Assembly (NCBI GenBank): GCA_012656075.1
Contig: JAAKBF010000194.1
Coordinates: forward strand, 62,001-126,000
DNA length: 64,000 nucleotides
Reading direction: 5' to 3'
From: Phytophthora hibernalis
Lineage: Eukaryota; Oomycota; Peronosporomycetes; Peronosporales; Peronosporaceae
Both the position numbers and the translations under genes were made by a program. Under the pieces are notes generated by a model that was given only the letters and a program-made list of their open reading frames with translations, was not told where the DNA came from and searched no databases. Positions 34,773 to 44,980 of this stretch are shown here, in pieces; position 1 is the first letter of the stretch; each line of letters starts with the position of its first letter.

Positions 34773-35587
34773 TCAGACTGCAAACGAGCTCTGCCATAAT
34801 TCTGACCAAAGCGGTGCGGCTGCCTCTTGCATACCACGGACCAGCAGGTCAGGGAGGCCACTACGCTGGGCGAGAACACAACCCAATGGCACCGTGAGGT
34901 TGCCCACGAGCATGGAGGCGCTGGCCACGGCCCAGAACTGCACAGGGCGTGGTGGTGAGAAGTGATACACGTGGTTCGCGACTAGTGAGCCACCCGCGAC
35001 GAAGTACACCCACAACACGGAGAAGCTGCAAAATAGACCCACAACAGATTAGTTTCTTCACCACTAGCTCAACCCCTCACAGCTACGCACCCCAGGACCG
35101 GTAGTGCCATCCACACTTCCACGTGTTCTAGGTACTTGGCAGCGAGCGCCAGCGGACAGACGAAGTGCAGCAGGAAGTCGCCGGTGTTCGCCAGTCCACG
35201 GAAGACCCGGTATTTACTCAGGAAGCCGAACCAACCGACCAGCACGCTGTCGAACACGGAGCGGTCGAAGTAGCGCAGCATATACCACGACAGCATCACC
35301 GACAACCCCATGACCGTAGCGAGTCCCAGCGCTGTATGGGACTCCATCTTGATGGCGATGACGGTGAACAAGTTCCACAGGAACGTGTACACGATTCGCA
35401 CGCGGACGAACGTCGGCACGAGCACCACCGCTAGCAGCACGGCATGAGCATATACGATATCGCTGTAGTCCTGAACTTCCTCCATTCGTGTCTTGTTTGA
35501 GAATGAAACAGTCGGGGACGAGGGCGTTGACCAGGGAAAATGTGGTCGGTACCGACCATTTGTGATGAAATCGCTGGGTTCGCTCAT
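34773..35587 (-). CDS. multi-pass membrane protein, tandem paralogue 3
   Basis: Exon 1 (to 35091) and exon 2 (35025-34773) join in phase through GTGCGT...GCAG. The ATG at 35587 (MSEPSDF) is chosen; one at 35626 and one at 35485 are also in frame. The layout equals paralogues 1 and 2: hydrophobic segments IVYAHAVLLAVVLVPTF, FLWNLFTVIAI, ALGLATVMGLSVMLSWYML and FLLHFVCPLALAAKYL, the FDRS...VGWFGFLSKYRVFRGLA segment, and after the intron VAGGSLVANHVYHFSPPRP. The function is unknown. The C-terminus extends about 20 residues past that of paralogue 2. The three genes lie in the same orientation within 4.3 kb, so tandem duplication is clear. Confidence 0.7.
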
Positions 35588-35686
35588 GCGCAGCAACGTA
35601 ACGTTTGTGATAGATGCACGCTGCATTGACCTGGTTATGGAGGTACCTCATCACCCGAGCATAGCTGCTGCGTAATGTGCCGGTGC

Positions 35687-36873
35687 TCATAAGGTGTAAG
35701 TGATCCCTGGTACGGGCTTGCGGCTGTAGAGAACAACGTTGCGCGACCAGTTGGTCTTGCCTAGCTGCGCCTTGAAGCGGAACCGGCCAGCGGACAGAAG
35801 AAACGCATCGATCTTCTCCACGACATCTGTGCGCACCTTGATCTCGCGGAAGGACTGGGGCACCTCGACGCGCATGCGGCTCAGTCGCTTTTGCGCAGTG
35901 CTGGTGATGACAAAGCCACAAACAATCAGTACACTGAATCAACAATAGGATAACCACAGCGCAAACAACCTACCGATAGCACTTCCAGGTCTGCGGCTCG
36001 ACGATCAGGTGCTCCGTCATGTCACTAACCGTTTCCAGGAACTTCCAGAGCCCTTCGTCTCCGTTATTCAGATGGATCCACATGGTCACACTGAAGCACG
36101 TGACGAGATCAAACTTCCTTTCAGCCGTCGCGCGCTTCGCCAGCTCCAACAAGGGGCGATCTCCTTGCTAAACTTGCCCGTCATGACATCAACATGGCGG
36201 AACTGCACCTGGTCGTCGGCAGTCAGTTGTACAGGTTTCTTGGCAGCACGGTCAATTAGCACCTCGTCGATATCCACACCTAGAACTATCAGCGATTTCC
36301 TCGTTGCCAGTTCTTGCTCCGTCAGCGGTAGCTGCTCCGGGACAACCTTTTCGTCCTTCTCCTGTGTCTTTTGGCTATCCGATCCGAGCGCTTGCAGAGC
36401 GACTTCGGCTGCCTTTGCTTTGGCGACCTTTTTGGACACGCCTTCTCCATGACCCATTGTTTTTCCGTCAATCTGCAGCTCGCACACGTAGCGTCTGCGG
36501 TGGCTGCTCTCGCCCTCGTCCTGAATCACGTACTCCACCTGCTTCTTGTCCTTCTGCATAAGCTCATTGAGCGTGCTGATGTTCGTGAGGTCAAAGCTGA
36601 CCACATCGTCGCTCTGATTGGCGTCTGCCAGCGTTGTACGTCCATTCAACGCGTCATAGAGGCCAATGGTCAAGTCGCCTTCGTTGCAGCCGATGTCGAC
36701 GACCGTGGACGTCTCGTGCTCGGCCTCTTCAGCGGGTTTCCCACTAGCAGCGCGCGTCTCAAGGCGTTGGCCGTCTGCACGTCCATAAACCGCAAGCGCT
36801 CGTGCACCGGGTTGAAGCTGTAGTACGCGTGGAAGTTGCCCAGCACATGTCCTTCGGTGTCTTTGGACGCCAT
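35687..36873 (-). CDS. Bin3/BCDIN3D-type RNA methyltransferase with inserted dsRNA-binding domain
   Basis: The start MASKDTEGHVLGNFHAYYSF at 36873 leads to NPVHERLRFMD, then SAM motif I (VVDIGCNEGDLTIGLYD). Next comes an insertion of about 100 residues ending in a dsRNA-binding domain (RRRYVCELQIDGKTMGHGEG and VSKKVAKAKAAEVALQAL). The methyltransferase then resumes with VLGVDIDEVLIDRA, KFDLVTCFSVTMWIHLNNGD and IVEPQTWKCYR, the Bin3 signature. An intron splits R and TAQKRLSRMR, and the last exon ends at 35687. Bin3 enzymes methylate the 5' phosphate of small RNAs such as 7SK, tRNA-His or pre-miRNA. Single bases appear to be missing near 36725 and 36166. It is head to head with SURF1. Confidence 0.85.
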
Positions 36874-36979
36874 TATTGCAATGCTTGATTGGCATGGTGG
36901 CGCCCACGATTGGTCAAAAACAGGATAAATCTAGCTACGATTGGCTAAAACCAGTTCTCTGTATTCGTAGCCGCTCAAA
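36874..36979. promoter_or_regulatory. 106-bp bidirectional promoter with three inverted CCAAT boxes
   Basis: ATTGG occurs at 36888-36892, 36909-36913 and 36940-36944, between the start codons of the RNA methyltransferase (minus) and SURF1 (plus). This spacing suggests shared NF-Y-type control, which is inferred. Confidence 0.55.
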
Positions 36980-38446
36980 ATGCTCGGACGTCAAGTGCTG
37001 CGTGCGGTGCCGCATCTTTCGTCGAGCTCGAAGCGCTTCGCGGCGTCTGTGGCGCAGGCTAAGACCGGAGGATCGAGTAACAACGAGAGCAAATTCTCCA
37101 GATATGCTGGCATGGCGTTCTTCAGCGCTGTGGTGCGTTCGAGAGAGATTTACAGAGAAATAGAGCTGAATAGTTTGTTTTGTGAATTGCAGACGGTGAC
37201 GACGGCGTATCTCGGCACGTGGCAGGTGTGGAATGCATTTATTTTTGCAATGACTGGAGGTTCGTTGCTAATGTGTTGGATGGAATGCAGACAGAGCGCT
37301 ACTACTGGAAGGTGGATCTGATCAATGAACGCACGAAGGAGCTGTCGGAGTCAGTTGCAGATCTGCCCAAGGAGGCGACAGCCAGCGATGACATGTGAGC
37401 AATGCACGATAGTTGTGGATTTTGGACTGTGCTCACGGTGTTGGATGCATTTTGTAGTGATGACATTGAGTACCGCCAGCTTCGCCTCGAGGGCAAATTC
37501 AAGCCTGGAAGCACCTTCTACCTGTGTATGAAAATTGTTTTTGAGGAAATGGCTGTTGCTGGTGTGTATGACTGACTTTTGGTGGGTGGTTCTTTTTGTT
37601 GTTAGACCCCCGCTCTGCTCCTGCTGAATCTAACGATTCGGTGGCACGAGTGAAATCCGGCGGCTACATTTATTCTCTGCTGGAGCGTGAGGACGGGTAA
37701 GAGTTCGATGTTGGATTGTCCGTGTAGACGTGAATCTCACCGGTTTCTGTAGAACTCCGGTTATTGTGAACCGAGGTTGGCTTCCGCGCAAGCTCTTGGA
37801 TGAGCACATGGCACTCGACAAGAAGGAAGAAGATGGCGAGTTGACTTTCGTCGGAGTACTTCGTCATGGAGAAGTGGTGCGTACTGCTTTGAGCTTTGTT
37901 TGGGCAGGGGACACAGTTGACACTTGTGCTTGTGTGTGGGTCGATTGCTGCTCGCAGAAAAACAACTTTACGCCGGACAATGACCTAAAGAATCGCCAGT
38001 TCTTTTACCTGGACCATGAAGAGCTGACTGATGCCATGGGTCTCACCTCTGCTGATCTACCTGTCATCGTCGATGCACTTGGTACGTTGCCTAAGTCGTT
38101 CGTCGGCAGCTCGTAGTATTAATGTGCTCTGCTCGTGTCATTGCAGCGATCGAGGGACAGAACGGCGAGGTGACTTTGGAGAACCCCGTCCGAAAGAGCA
38201 TCGCTTCTTACCTAGAGTTCTACATGACCCCTGAGAAGCATGCTGGCTACGCAGCGACCTGGTAAGGAGATCTACTGTTTGAGATGGCAAGCGAGAGACT
38301 AACAGCATCATACGTGCAGGTTTGGTTGTAGCATTGCGGCTGCTGTCATGGGCATCCTGCGCTTTAAAAAGGAGGTGCCCGAGCTCTCCGCGCCCCGAGA
38401 TTCGAGCACCGCTAAGCAGAAGTACATGAAGATACTCGCGTTCTGA
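36980..38446 (+). CDS. SURF1-like cytochrome c oxidase assembly protein
   Basis: The start at 36980 gives a likely mitochondrial presequence (MLGRQVLRAVPHLSSSSKRF). Spliced exons give the SURF1 hallmarks in order: YLGTWQ, RYYWKVDLINERTKEL, IEYRQLRLEGKFKPGSTFYL, GYIYSLLERE, TPVIVNRGWLPR, NRQFFYLDHEELTDAMGL and, near the C-terminus, GYAATWFGCSIAAAVMGILRF (second membrane helix). SURF1/Shy1 sits in the inner mitochondrial membrane and helps insert haem a into Cox1. Six or more short introns are needed; those with clear GT-AG borders include 37132-37192 and 37684-37752 (approximate). No frameshift is required. The gene shares a short divergent promoter with the RNA methyltransferase. Confidence 0.9.
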
Positions 38447-38604
38447 TACTTTTGCTGTTCGTCTACAGTTCGCTCCTAAGAAATAACTAAACCAGCTGCT
38501 TTTAGCTAGGTTTACGATTTGTCGTAACAACGAGCACCGGCTTGCTGGCCGCAATTCGCGATGATAAGCCGATATGAAGCACGGAAGAGAAGTCGAGGAG
38601 GGCG

Positions 38605-40336
38605 ATGGAGGACGCGGTGATCCTGCTGCTCATGCTGTTCGTGCTCGTAGTGGTGTCCTTCGTGCTGGACAGGTACTCGTGTAACTTGGTGTCGCAGAGT
38701 GGCTTCGCGATGGTCTTCGGGCTGGCCGTTGGGCTCTTCATGATCATGGGGACAAGCACGCAGCGCTGCACACGCACCTGAACCTGGACAACAGCCTCTT
38801 CTTCAATGTGTTGCTGCCGCCAATCATATACGAAGGAGGTTTCTCCATCAAACGCCAAGCCTTCTTCCGCAACTTCCCGGCCATCATGAGCACGGCTGTC
38901 GTTGGCACAATCGTGTCGGCGACCATCACGGGCGGCGTGCTGTACCTCGCGGGGGCGTCCAAGATGGTGACAAGACTCTCGTGGGTGGAGGCTCTGCTGT
39001 TCGGCACGTTGATCAATGCTGTGGACCCGGTGGCTACGTTGGCGTGCTTCAATCGGCTGCACGTCCCGCCGCTGCTGTTCAATCTCGTGTTTGGTGAGAG
39101 CGTGATCAATAATGCAGTTGCAATTGCACTGTACCAGACGCTGCACAAATGGGATGCAGACATTGACTTGAGTATCAAGCAGTTGCTACGGGTGGCTATC
39201 AACACTGGAGGCATGTTTGTGGGCTCGCTACTGGTGAGTGCGGCGATTACTCTGTGCGGCGCCTTTTTGCTCAAGCGCAAGGTTTTCTCTTCGCTGCACT
39301 ACTTCCCCAGCTACGAGATTTGTTTGTGCTTGATCTTCAGCCTGCTGACATACTTCGTTGCGGATAGCTTCAAGCTCAGTGGTATCGTTGCGCTGTTCTT
39401 CTCGGGCACCATGACGGCGCACTACCACTTCAATGTGCTGTCGCGCGAGGCTCGCCACGCCTTCACGCATTTGCTGCACACGGTATCTTTCCTTTGTGAG
39501 AACGTCGTGTATGTGTTCATGGGGACGTCGGTAATAATGATCTTCTCTGGTCACCCAGAGAAAACTCCGGCGCCGCGCTTCGCGTGGACGACATCGATTG
39601 GCATTTCATCGGCCTCACGCTCGTGGCCTGTTTCGCGGCGCGGGTTTTCAACATTTTCCCACTGCTCCGACTCGCCAACTGCTCGCGAGAGTCCTCGGAC
39701 CGCATTCCAGTCAAGTACATGAGTGTCATGTGGTTCGTCGCTCTTCGCGGGTCCATCGCATTCGCGCTCGCCAAGAACTGGAACTACGTCGGGCGTCACG
39801 GGGCGTCGCACCGCCAACTCGTCGAGTCCACCACGCTCGTCGTGGTGCTCTTTACAACGATCGTGATCGGCGGTTTGACGGGTCCGCTGTTGTCCAAGCT
39901 GAAGCTCACTGACCACCACAGTGCACTGAGGCAATCTGAACCTGATTGCGAGCGCGAGTCGACGTCTGACGAGGATCGCGCTCGGGAGCTGCAGCGCAGC
40001 ACTCGCCACTTCACACTGCGTCACAACTCCAGAGCTACAGAGTCACAAGCAACTACAGAAGGAGCTTCACAAGAACAAGAGGCCGAGGTGGACGAAGAAC
40101 CCATATACACGTCACGACCGCAGTTCCGAGACGACGACTACAGCGACGACGAAGGCGAGCGCAATCCAGACTCGCCCCAGCAGCGCAGCGAGACGTTAAC
40201 GCGCGCGTTCTTCCGCAACTGGCAAGCCTTCGACACTGCATACATGCAGCCGATCTTTGGCGGCTACAACCAGCCGTCACCGGGGCACGCAGAGCGAGAG
40301 CAGCTCGCCAAGGCGCAGACCCAGGACGCCGTCTGA
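38605..40336 (+). CDS. Na+/H+ exchanger (NHE/CPA1 family), tandem copy 1, frameshifted
   Basis: This copy parallels the intact one at 40465 along its length: MEDAVILLLMLFVLVVVSFV, NVLLPPIIYEGGFSIK, INAVDPVATLACFNRL, LVFGESVINNAVAIALYQTL, FFSGTMTAHYHFNVLSREA and ALRGSIAFALAKNWNYVG. Two bases seem to be missing, one near 38752 (after GLFMIMG) and one near 39563 (HPEENSGAALRV). With them the product would be 577 residues, matching the twin. The membrane-embedded transport motif FGES-V-I-N-N-A replaces the twin's FGESVMNDA, so the aspartate of the conserved ND pair has become asparagine. That may alter or abolish cation binding if the residue is real. Confidence 0.75.
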
Positions 40337-40464
40337 TCGAGTCGAGCACAACTTCAACGGTTTGTTGGTGTCGTGCACATAATTTGAGTATACTGAAGCC
40401 AGGTGTTTAGAGTTCAGCAACCTCATTTGATTAAATTCGTCACCCAGCCAAAACTCAGAGAGCC

Positions 40465-42240
40465 ATGGAGGACGCGGTGGTGCTGCTGCTCATGCTGTTT
40501 GTGCTGGTGATGGCGTCCTACATGCTGGGGCGCTACTCGTGCATGCTGGTGTCGCAGAGCAGCTTCGCGCTCATGTTCGGGCTCTTTGTGGGGCTCTTCA
40601 TGATCATGGGCGGCAAGCACGCGGCACTGCACACTCACCTGAATCTGGACAACAGCCTCTTCTTCAATGTATTGCTGCCCCCGATCATCTACGAAGGAGG
40701 CTTCTCCATCAAGTGCACCGTCTTCTTCCGCAACTTCCCGGCCATCATGAGCACGGCCGTGCTGGGCACAGTCATCGCCACGACCATCACGGGCGGCGTG
40801 CTGTACCTCGCAGGTCTGGCTGGCATGGTGACCAAGCTGTCGTGGGTCGAGGCCTTCCTCTTCGGCACGCTCATCAGTGCGGTGGACACGGTGGCGACGC
40901 TCAGCTGCTTCGACAAGCTCAACGCGCCGCCGCTGCTGTTCAACCTCGTGTTCGGAGAGAGCGTCATGAACGACGCCGTGGCGATTGCTCTGTACCAGAC
41001 GCTGCGTAAGTGGGACGCCGACAGCAACTTTAACGGCAAACAACTGCTGCGTGTGGCGCTCAATACCGGCGGCATGTTCATTGGATCGCTGATCGTGAGT
41101 GCTCTGATCACGCTCGGAGGAGCCTTCCTGCTAAAGCGTCGGTTCTTCGCGACGCTGCGCTACTACCCGAGCTATGAGATCTCGCTGTGTCTGATTTTCA
41201 GTCTGCTGACATACTTTGTGGCGGACAGCTTGAAGCTAAGCGGGATTGTGGCGCTGTTCTTCTCCGGTACGATGACGGCGCACTACCATTTCAACACGTT
41301 GTCGAGGGAGGCGCAGCATGCGTTTACGCACCTGTTGCACACGCTGGCATTTGTGTGTGAGAATATTGTGTACGTGTTCATGGGTACGTCAGTGATCATG
41401 ATTTTTGCGGGCCATGCCGAGGAGAATGCTGGCGCTGCGTTGCGCGTGGACGACATCGACTGGTCTTTCATTGGTCTTACGCTTGTGGCTTGCATCGCTG
41501 CTCGCTTCTGCAACGTTTTCCCGCTGTTAAGTCTTTGCAATTGCTTGCGATCTCCTTCGAACCGCATTCCTGTCAAGTACATGGGCGTCATCTGGATGGC
41601 AGGTCTTCGTGGCTCTATGGCTTTCGCTCTGGCCAAGAACTGGAACTACGTTGGTCTTCATGGTGCGTCTCACCGTCGGTTGATTGAGTCCACGACCCTG
41701 GTGGTGATCCTGATCACGACGATCGTGATTGGCGGCCTTATGGGTCCATTGCTCTTGAGCTTGAACATGACTGGCAAGTACAAGGACCACAGTCACCTCG
41801 ACCAGTCCGACACCGACAGAAGTTCTGCGACAGCATCGGAGTCTGAGGAGACCCTATCGCGGTTAGTTCAGCGCAGCACACGCCACGGTGATAGCGATGT
41901 GTACGGTGGTGCCCTGGCGTTCCCAGAGGAAGAGCAGCCCAAGACCAACGCCGACGGTACAGGAGACGAAGTCCCGATTCTCACTCCGCGACCACAGTGC
42001 CCAGACGTTATGAGCGACAACGAGGACGACCCGAACCTCGCTCCACCTGTTCGCCGTGCCGCGGAGAGATCTCGTGGCGATTCGTTGACCGGTGCGTTCT
42101 TCCGCAACTGGCAAGCCTTCGACACAACATACATGCAGCCAGTCTTCGGAGGATATTCCCAGCGACCAGTGGCATCGACTTCCGTTGACGACTTGGCTGA
42201 AATGCAACTCGCCAAGGCCCAGGCGGAAAGTGCTGTGTAA
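40465..42240 (+). CDS. Na+/H+ exchanger (NHE/CPA1 family), tandem copy 2
   Basis: This is an intact, intronless frame of 591 residues. About ten to twelve hydrophobic helices occupy residues 1-430. Family motifs are NVLLPPIIYEGGFSIK, ISAVDTVATLSCFDKL, NLVFGESVMNDAVAIALYQT (the ND pair of the ion site), YFVADSLKLSGIVALFFSGT and AGLRGSMAFALAKNWNY. The hydrophilic C-terminus (after residue 430) is acidic and serine-rich, as in regulatory tails. NHE proteins exchange Na+ or K+ for H+ at the plasma membrane or in endosomes; this one resembles the intracellular NHE6-9/NHX type, but that is inferred. The twin gene lies 129 bases upstream of its start codon, same strand. Confidence 0.9.
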   Translation: MEDAVVLLLMLFVLVMASYMLGRYSCMLVSQSSFALMFGLFVGLFMIMGGKHAALHTHLNLDNSLFFNVLLPPIIYEGGFSIKCTVFFRNFPAIMSTAVLGTVIATTITGGVLYLAGLAGMVTKLSWVEAFLFGTLISAVDTVATLSCFDKLNAPPLLFNLVFGESVMNDAVAIALYQTLRKWDADSNFNGKQLLRVALNTGGMFIGSLIVSALITLGGAFLLKRRFFATLRYYPSYEISLCLIFSLLTYFVADSLKLSGIVALFFSGTMTAHYHFNTLSREAQHAFTHLLHTLAFVCENIVYVFMGTSVIMIFAGHAEENAGAALRVDDIDWSFIGLTLVACIAARFCNVFPLLSLCNCLRSPSNRIPVKYMGVIWMAGLRGSMAFALAKNWNYVGLHGASHRRLIESTTLVVILITTIVIGGLMGPLLLSLNMTGKYKDHSHLDQSDTDRSSATASESEETLSRLVQRSTRHGDSDVYGGALAFPEEEQPKTNADGTGDEVPILTPRPQCPDVMSDNEDDPNLAPPVRRAAERSRGDSLTGAFFRNWQAFDTTYMQPVFGGYSQRPVASTSVDDLAEMQLAKAQAESAV

Positions 42241-42404
42241 TTTCAAGCACTGATCTTGATAGGAGTCATCTCTCAGGCTGCAAGTTGCTGTCGTACAGAT
42301 GTAGCCATGTTGTATCATTGATATAGACACTTTTTATCATGTTGGAGAGGGTTAACCGAACGCAATTGCTTTGCTAGAAATTACTCACAGATCGTCCAGG
42401 GGCA

Positions 42405-43617
42405 ATGAAGCCGCCTGCGGACGGCGATAGCGTCGAGTTTGGCGCGCCCGCGGCAGCCCCAGAGCTGCATACGCCGCCCAGTGTGGCTGTTCAACCGTCG
42501 ACGCAGTTGAACGAGGCGTTGCCGGCGCTGGAGACTCTGGGAATGTCCTCAGAAGAGGAAGCAGACGAAATGGTGGAGGAACTCGAAGACTTGATCCTGG
42601 AGGCGTACACAAACATGCAGATCGATGGCGAGTACATTTTTCTGCCGGACGAAGTGGCGGAGAAGCTCCATCGCGTTGCGGAGCAGGTGCGTGTGATTGG
42701 CGAGCAGAGCAGGAGAACGAGGTCTGATTTGGTGGCTGTGTGGCTTAGATGAAGGCGCAAGTGGATCAGGAGAGCGGGGAGGAGGAGCAGGTGGAGAACA
42801 ATACCAGTGCTGGAGAAGCTAGCAGCAGTGGCGATGCTGCTATCAGTAAAGTGCTGGTGGAAGAGGTGGATGTGCCACAACAGGAGCAGGAGGTGCTGAC
42901 GGATCGACCAGAACCTGAACAGGAGCAGGAGGAGCAACAGGTGCAGGAGAAGAAAGAGAATACTGTTCAGGAACAGCGTGAAAGTAGCACGAGTGAGGAT
43001 GAGGAAGCAAGGCTCCGCAAGGTGCAGGCATTGCAGGCGGAGACAGCGGAGCTGCGTGAAGAGAAGCACAAGCAGCGACTTCCCAGGGTCATGTCCTCTG
43101 AGAATCTCTTTACCGAGCTCGCACCTGTCCCTGAGATTGATGAAAGTGCATCAATTGGTCCACCTTCACCTTCCCCACCGCACTCTCTCTCGCATAGTGG
43201 TGCAAATACTCCAAAGCTGAGGGCCCACACACCGGCACGAGGGCATAGTCACTATCCTCTGATTTCGTTGAGTTCTACCCCGAGCAGTGCCGCGGCAAGT
43301 CCTGATCAAATAGGAAAATCTCCAGCGTCCAGAACACCAGACCAGTCTGGTGGTAGCAAACGCAAGAGTAAGGTGGTCACTTACGAAAAAGAAGGGATGC
43401 CGCACTAAAGCTGAAAGAGGACAAGAAGAAGCGAGAGCTACGCATCCGCGAAACTGCACGCAAACAACGTGAAGACGCTAAGCGACAGCTCGAGGAAGTG
43501 CATCAAAAAGAGATGGAGGAAAAACGCGAGCGTGTTAGGCGAATTCGAGAGGAGAGGCTCCATCGTCGCACAGGGAAGGCAGCAGGCGCAAAGGGTTCTT
43601 CAAAGAAGGATGGCTAG
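42405..43617 (+). CDS. acidic, coiled-coil protein of unknown function
   Basis: Exon 1 (42405-42686) ends HRVAEQ, and a 62-base intron with GTGCGT donor and TTAG acceptor joins it in phase to MKAQVDQESGEEE. One G appears to be missing near 43397 (EKEGDAALKLKEDKKKREL), after which the frame runs to 43617. The restored length is 383 residues. The N-terminus is proline/alanine-rich with a helix (EEADEMVEELEDLILEAYTN), the middle is glutamate/glutamine-rich, and a serine/proline stretch follows. The last 70 residues are a strongly charged helix (KQREDAKRQLEEVHQKEMEE). No known domain is recognised. Its partner in the convergent orientation starts at 44813. Confidence 0.65.
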
Positions 43618-43691
43618 TCAGAGATTTTTCAATGGGGTAACGTCGAATGTACATACTTCTCGTAAGATGGCAATTTATGTTCTTTGCCATG

Positions 43692-44813
43692 CTAGGTTCC
43701 TATCTCATCCAATTTCTGGTTGTTTGAAGCATTCCGCAGCTGGGCTAGCGTTTCTGGATCCAACTCACGGAGAAGCGATTGCATTCCTTCGAGTGAACAA
43801 CTCAAAACCTCTGTTTCACGCCGCAAGTTTGCCTTTTTCTCTTCTAGGAGCTCTTGGCGGTGCTTTAGTCGAGATAGTTTCCCGACGTACTTGACCTGTC
43901 GAGCCTCAATTTGCTGTCAGGGTATGGATAGTAAGTTTTTTCAGTTTGTGACCTGCACAGGAGTAAATAGGTTAAAATGCGCACCTGGAATACCGATTCA
44001 GCTCGTGGACACAGTAATTCGCATACTGACACGAAAGCTGCAGCAAATCCAGCGCTTTCGTGGCGCCGCCGCTAGTCCCTTTCACACTATTTGAGCTGAT
44101 ACGTTGGCATTGCCCTGTTGTATTCGCGCTTCCGTAGAGCGTCAGTGGCAGCAAGTCGTACAAAATATCGGTTCGGATCTGCCAGGCATCACACGACACA
44201 CAGCCTCCGCTTAAAAATTCCGTGAGTCATCATCGCATTAACCAGATCAAAAACGTACCTCATGAACAATTTGACCAACGCGAACAGCACGAAGCTTGCC
44301 GCCTCTAAGTAAGCGACGAGGAAGGACTAACTGGAATGGCTTTTTGTGTGCAGAAACCTGTTCCATCGATGGTACCATTGTTTCAGGTAGAAGTTCACTC
44401 TTCTTTTCTGTCGAGTCCTCCACTTCAAAGGCGACGTACAAATAAGCAGCCGAACTTTGCACTTCAATCTCGCTTTCACAATACTCGCGTCCGTCCGAGA
44501 CGGATTTCAGGCTTCTGCCATTCCTGATCTCATACCACCGCTGCTTTGCTTCGGCCTCGCTCCACTTCGACAAGTCCACGCTCCACCCGGTTACAAACTG
44601 TAGCAGCTCCGTCTTGCGAGACTCGCCCGCCCACAACTCAACACTGATAACTCCGTTCGTCTGACCCTGTAAATCCACTCGAAGCTCTTTTTCCACTCGT
44701 TCCCACAACGCAAGCATCTTTCCAACAAGACGCGGCCCCTATCACCCCGAATCCTCAGCCACAGCGAGCCGCCAGCGCCAGTCCAGCGCCCGACGCTTCG
44801 AACACGCAGCATC
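43692..44813 (-). CDS. coiled-coil protein, unknown function
   Basis: The ATG at 44813 begins MLRVRSVGRWTGAGGSLWLR. The reading frame changes near 44720, presumably a lost base, into VEKELRVDLQGQTNGVISVE and GWSVDLSKWSEAEAKQRWYE, continuing to RVGQIVHE. A GTACGT donor leads to an exon with IRTDILYDLLPLTLYGSAN and LDLLQLSCQYANYCVHELNR. A last exon encodes a long helix (QVKYVGKLSRLKHRQELLEE, LRRETEVLSCSLEGMQSLLR) to the stop at 43692. The order of a beta-rich N-terminal part followed by a coiled coil recalls UVRAG/Vps38-type proteins, but no diagnostic motif was seen. The join between the last two exons is unresolved. Confidence 0.5.
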
Positions 44814-44980
44814 CTCTTCAACCGTCGACTACCGAATCGTACTTAGTCGCGCGAATGTCGCTTTTTGTCCGAGAACCAATGTCTCATTTCGATAACTGGC
44901 TGAAAACGACACATAGTCAACAAGTCAAAAGCGCGGAAAGAACCATTCCGCTTCCGACTGGTCGTCAGTTCTAATCGAGA
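44814..44980. promoter_or_regulatory. bidirectional promoter with CCAAT box
   Basis: The 167 bases between the start of the coiled-coil gene (minus) and the UBR ligase (plus) contain CCAAT at 44876-44880. A role in joint control is inferred. Confidence 0.4.
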
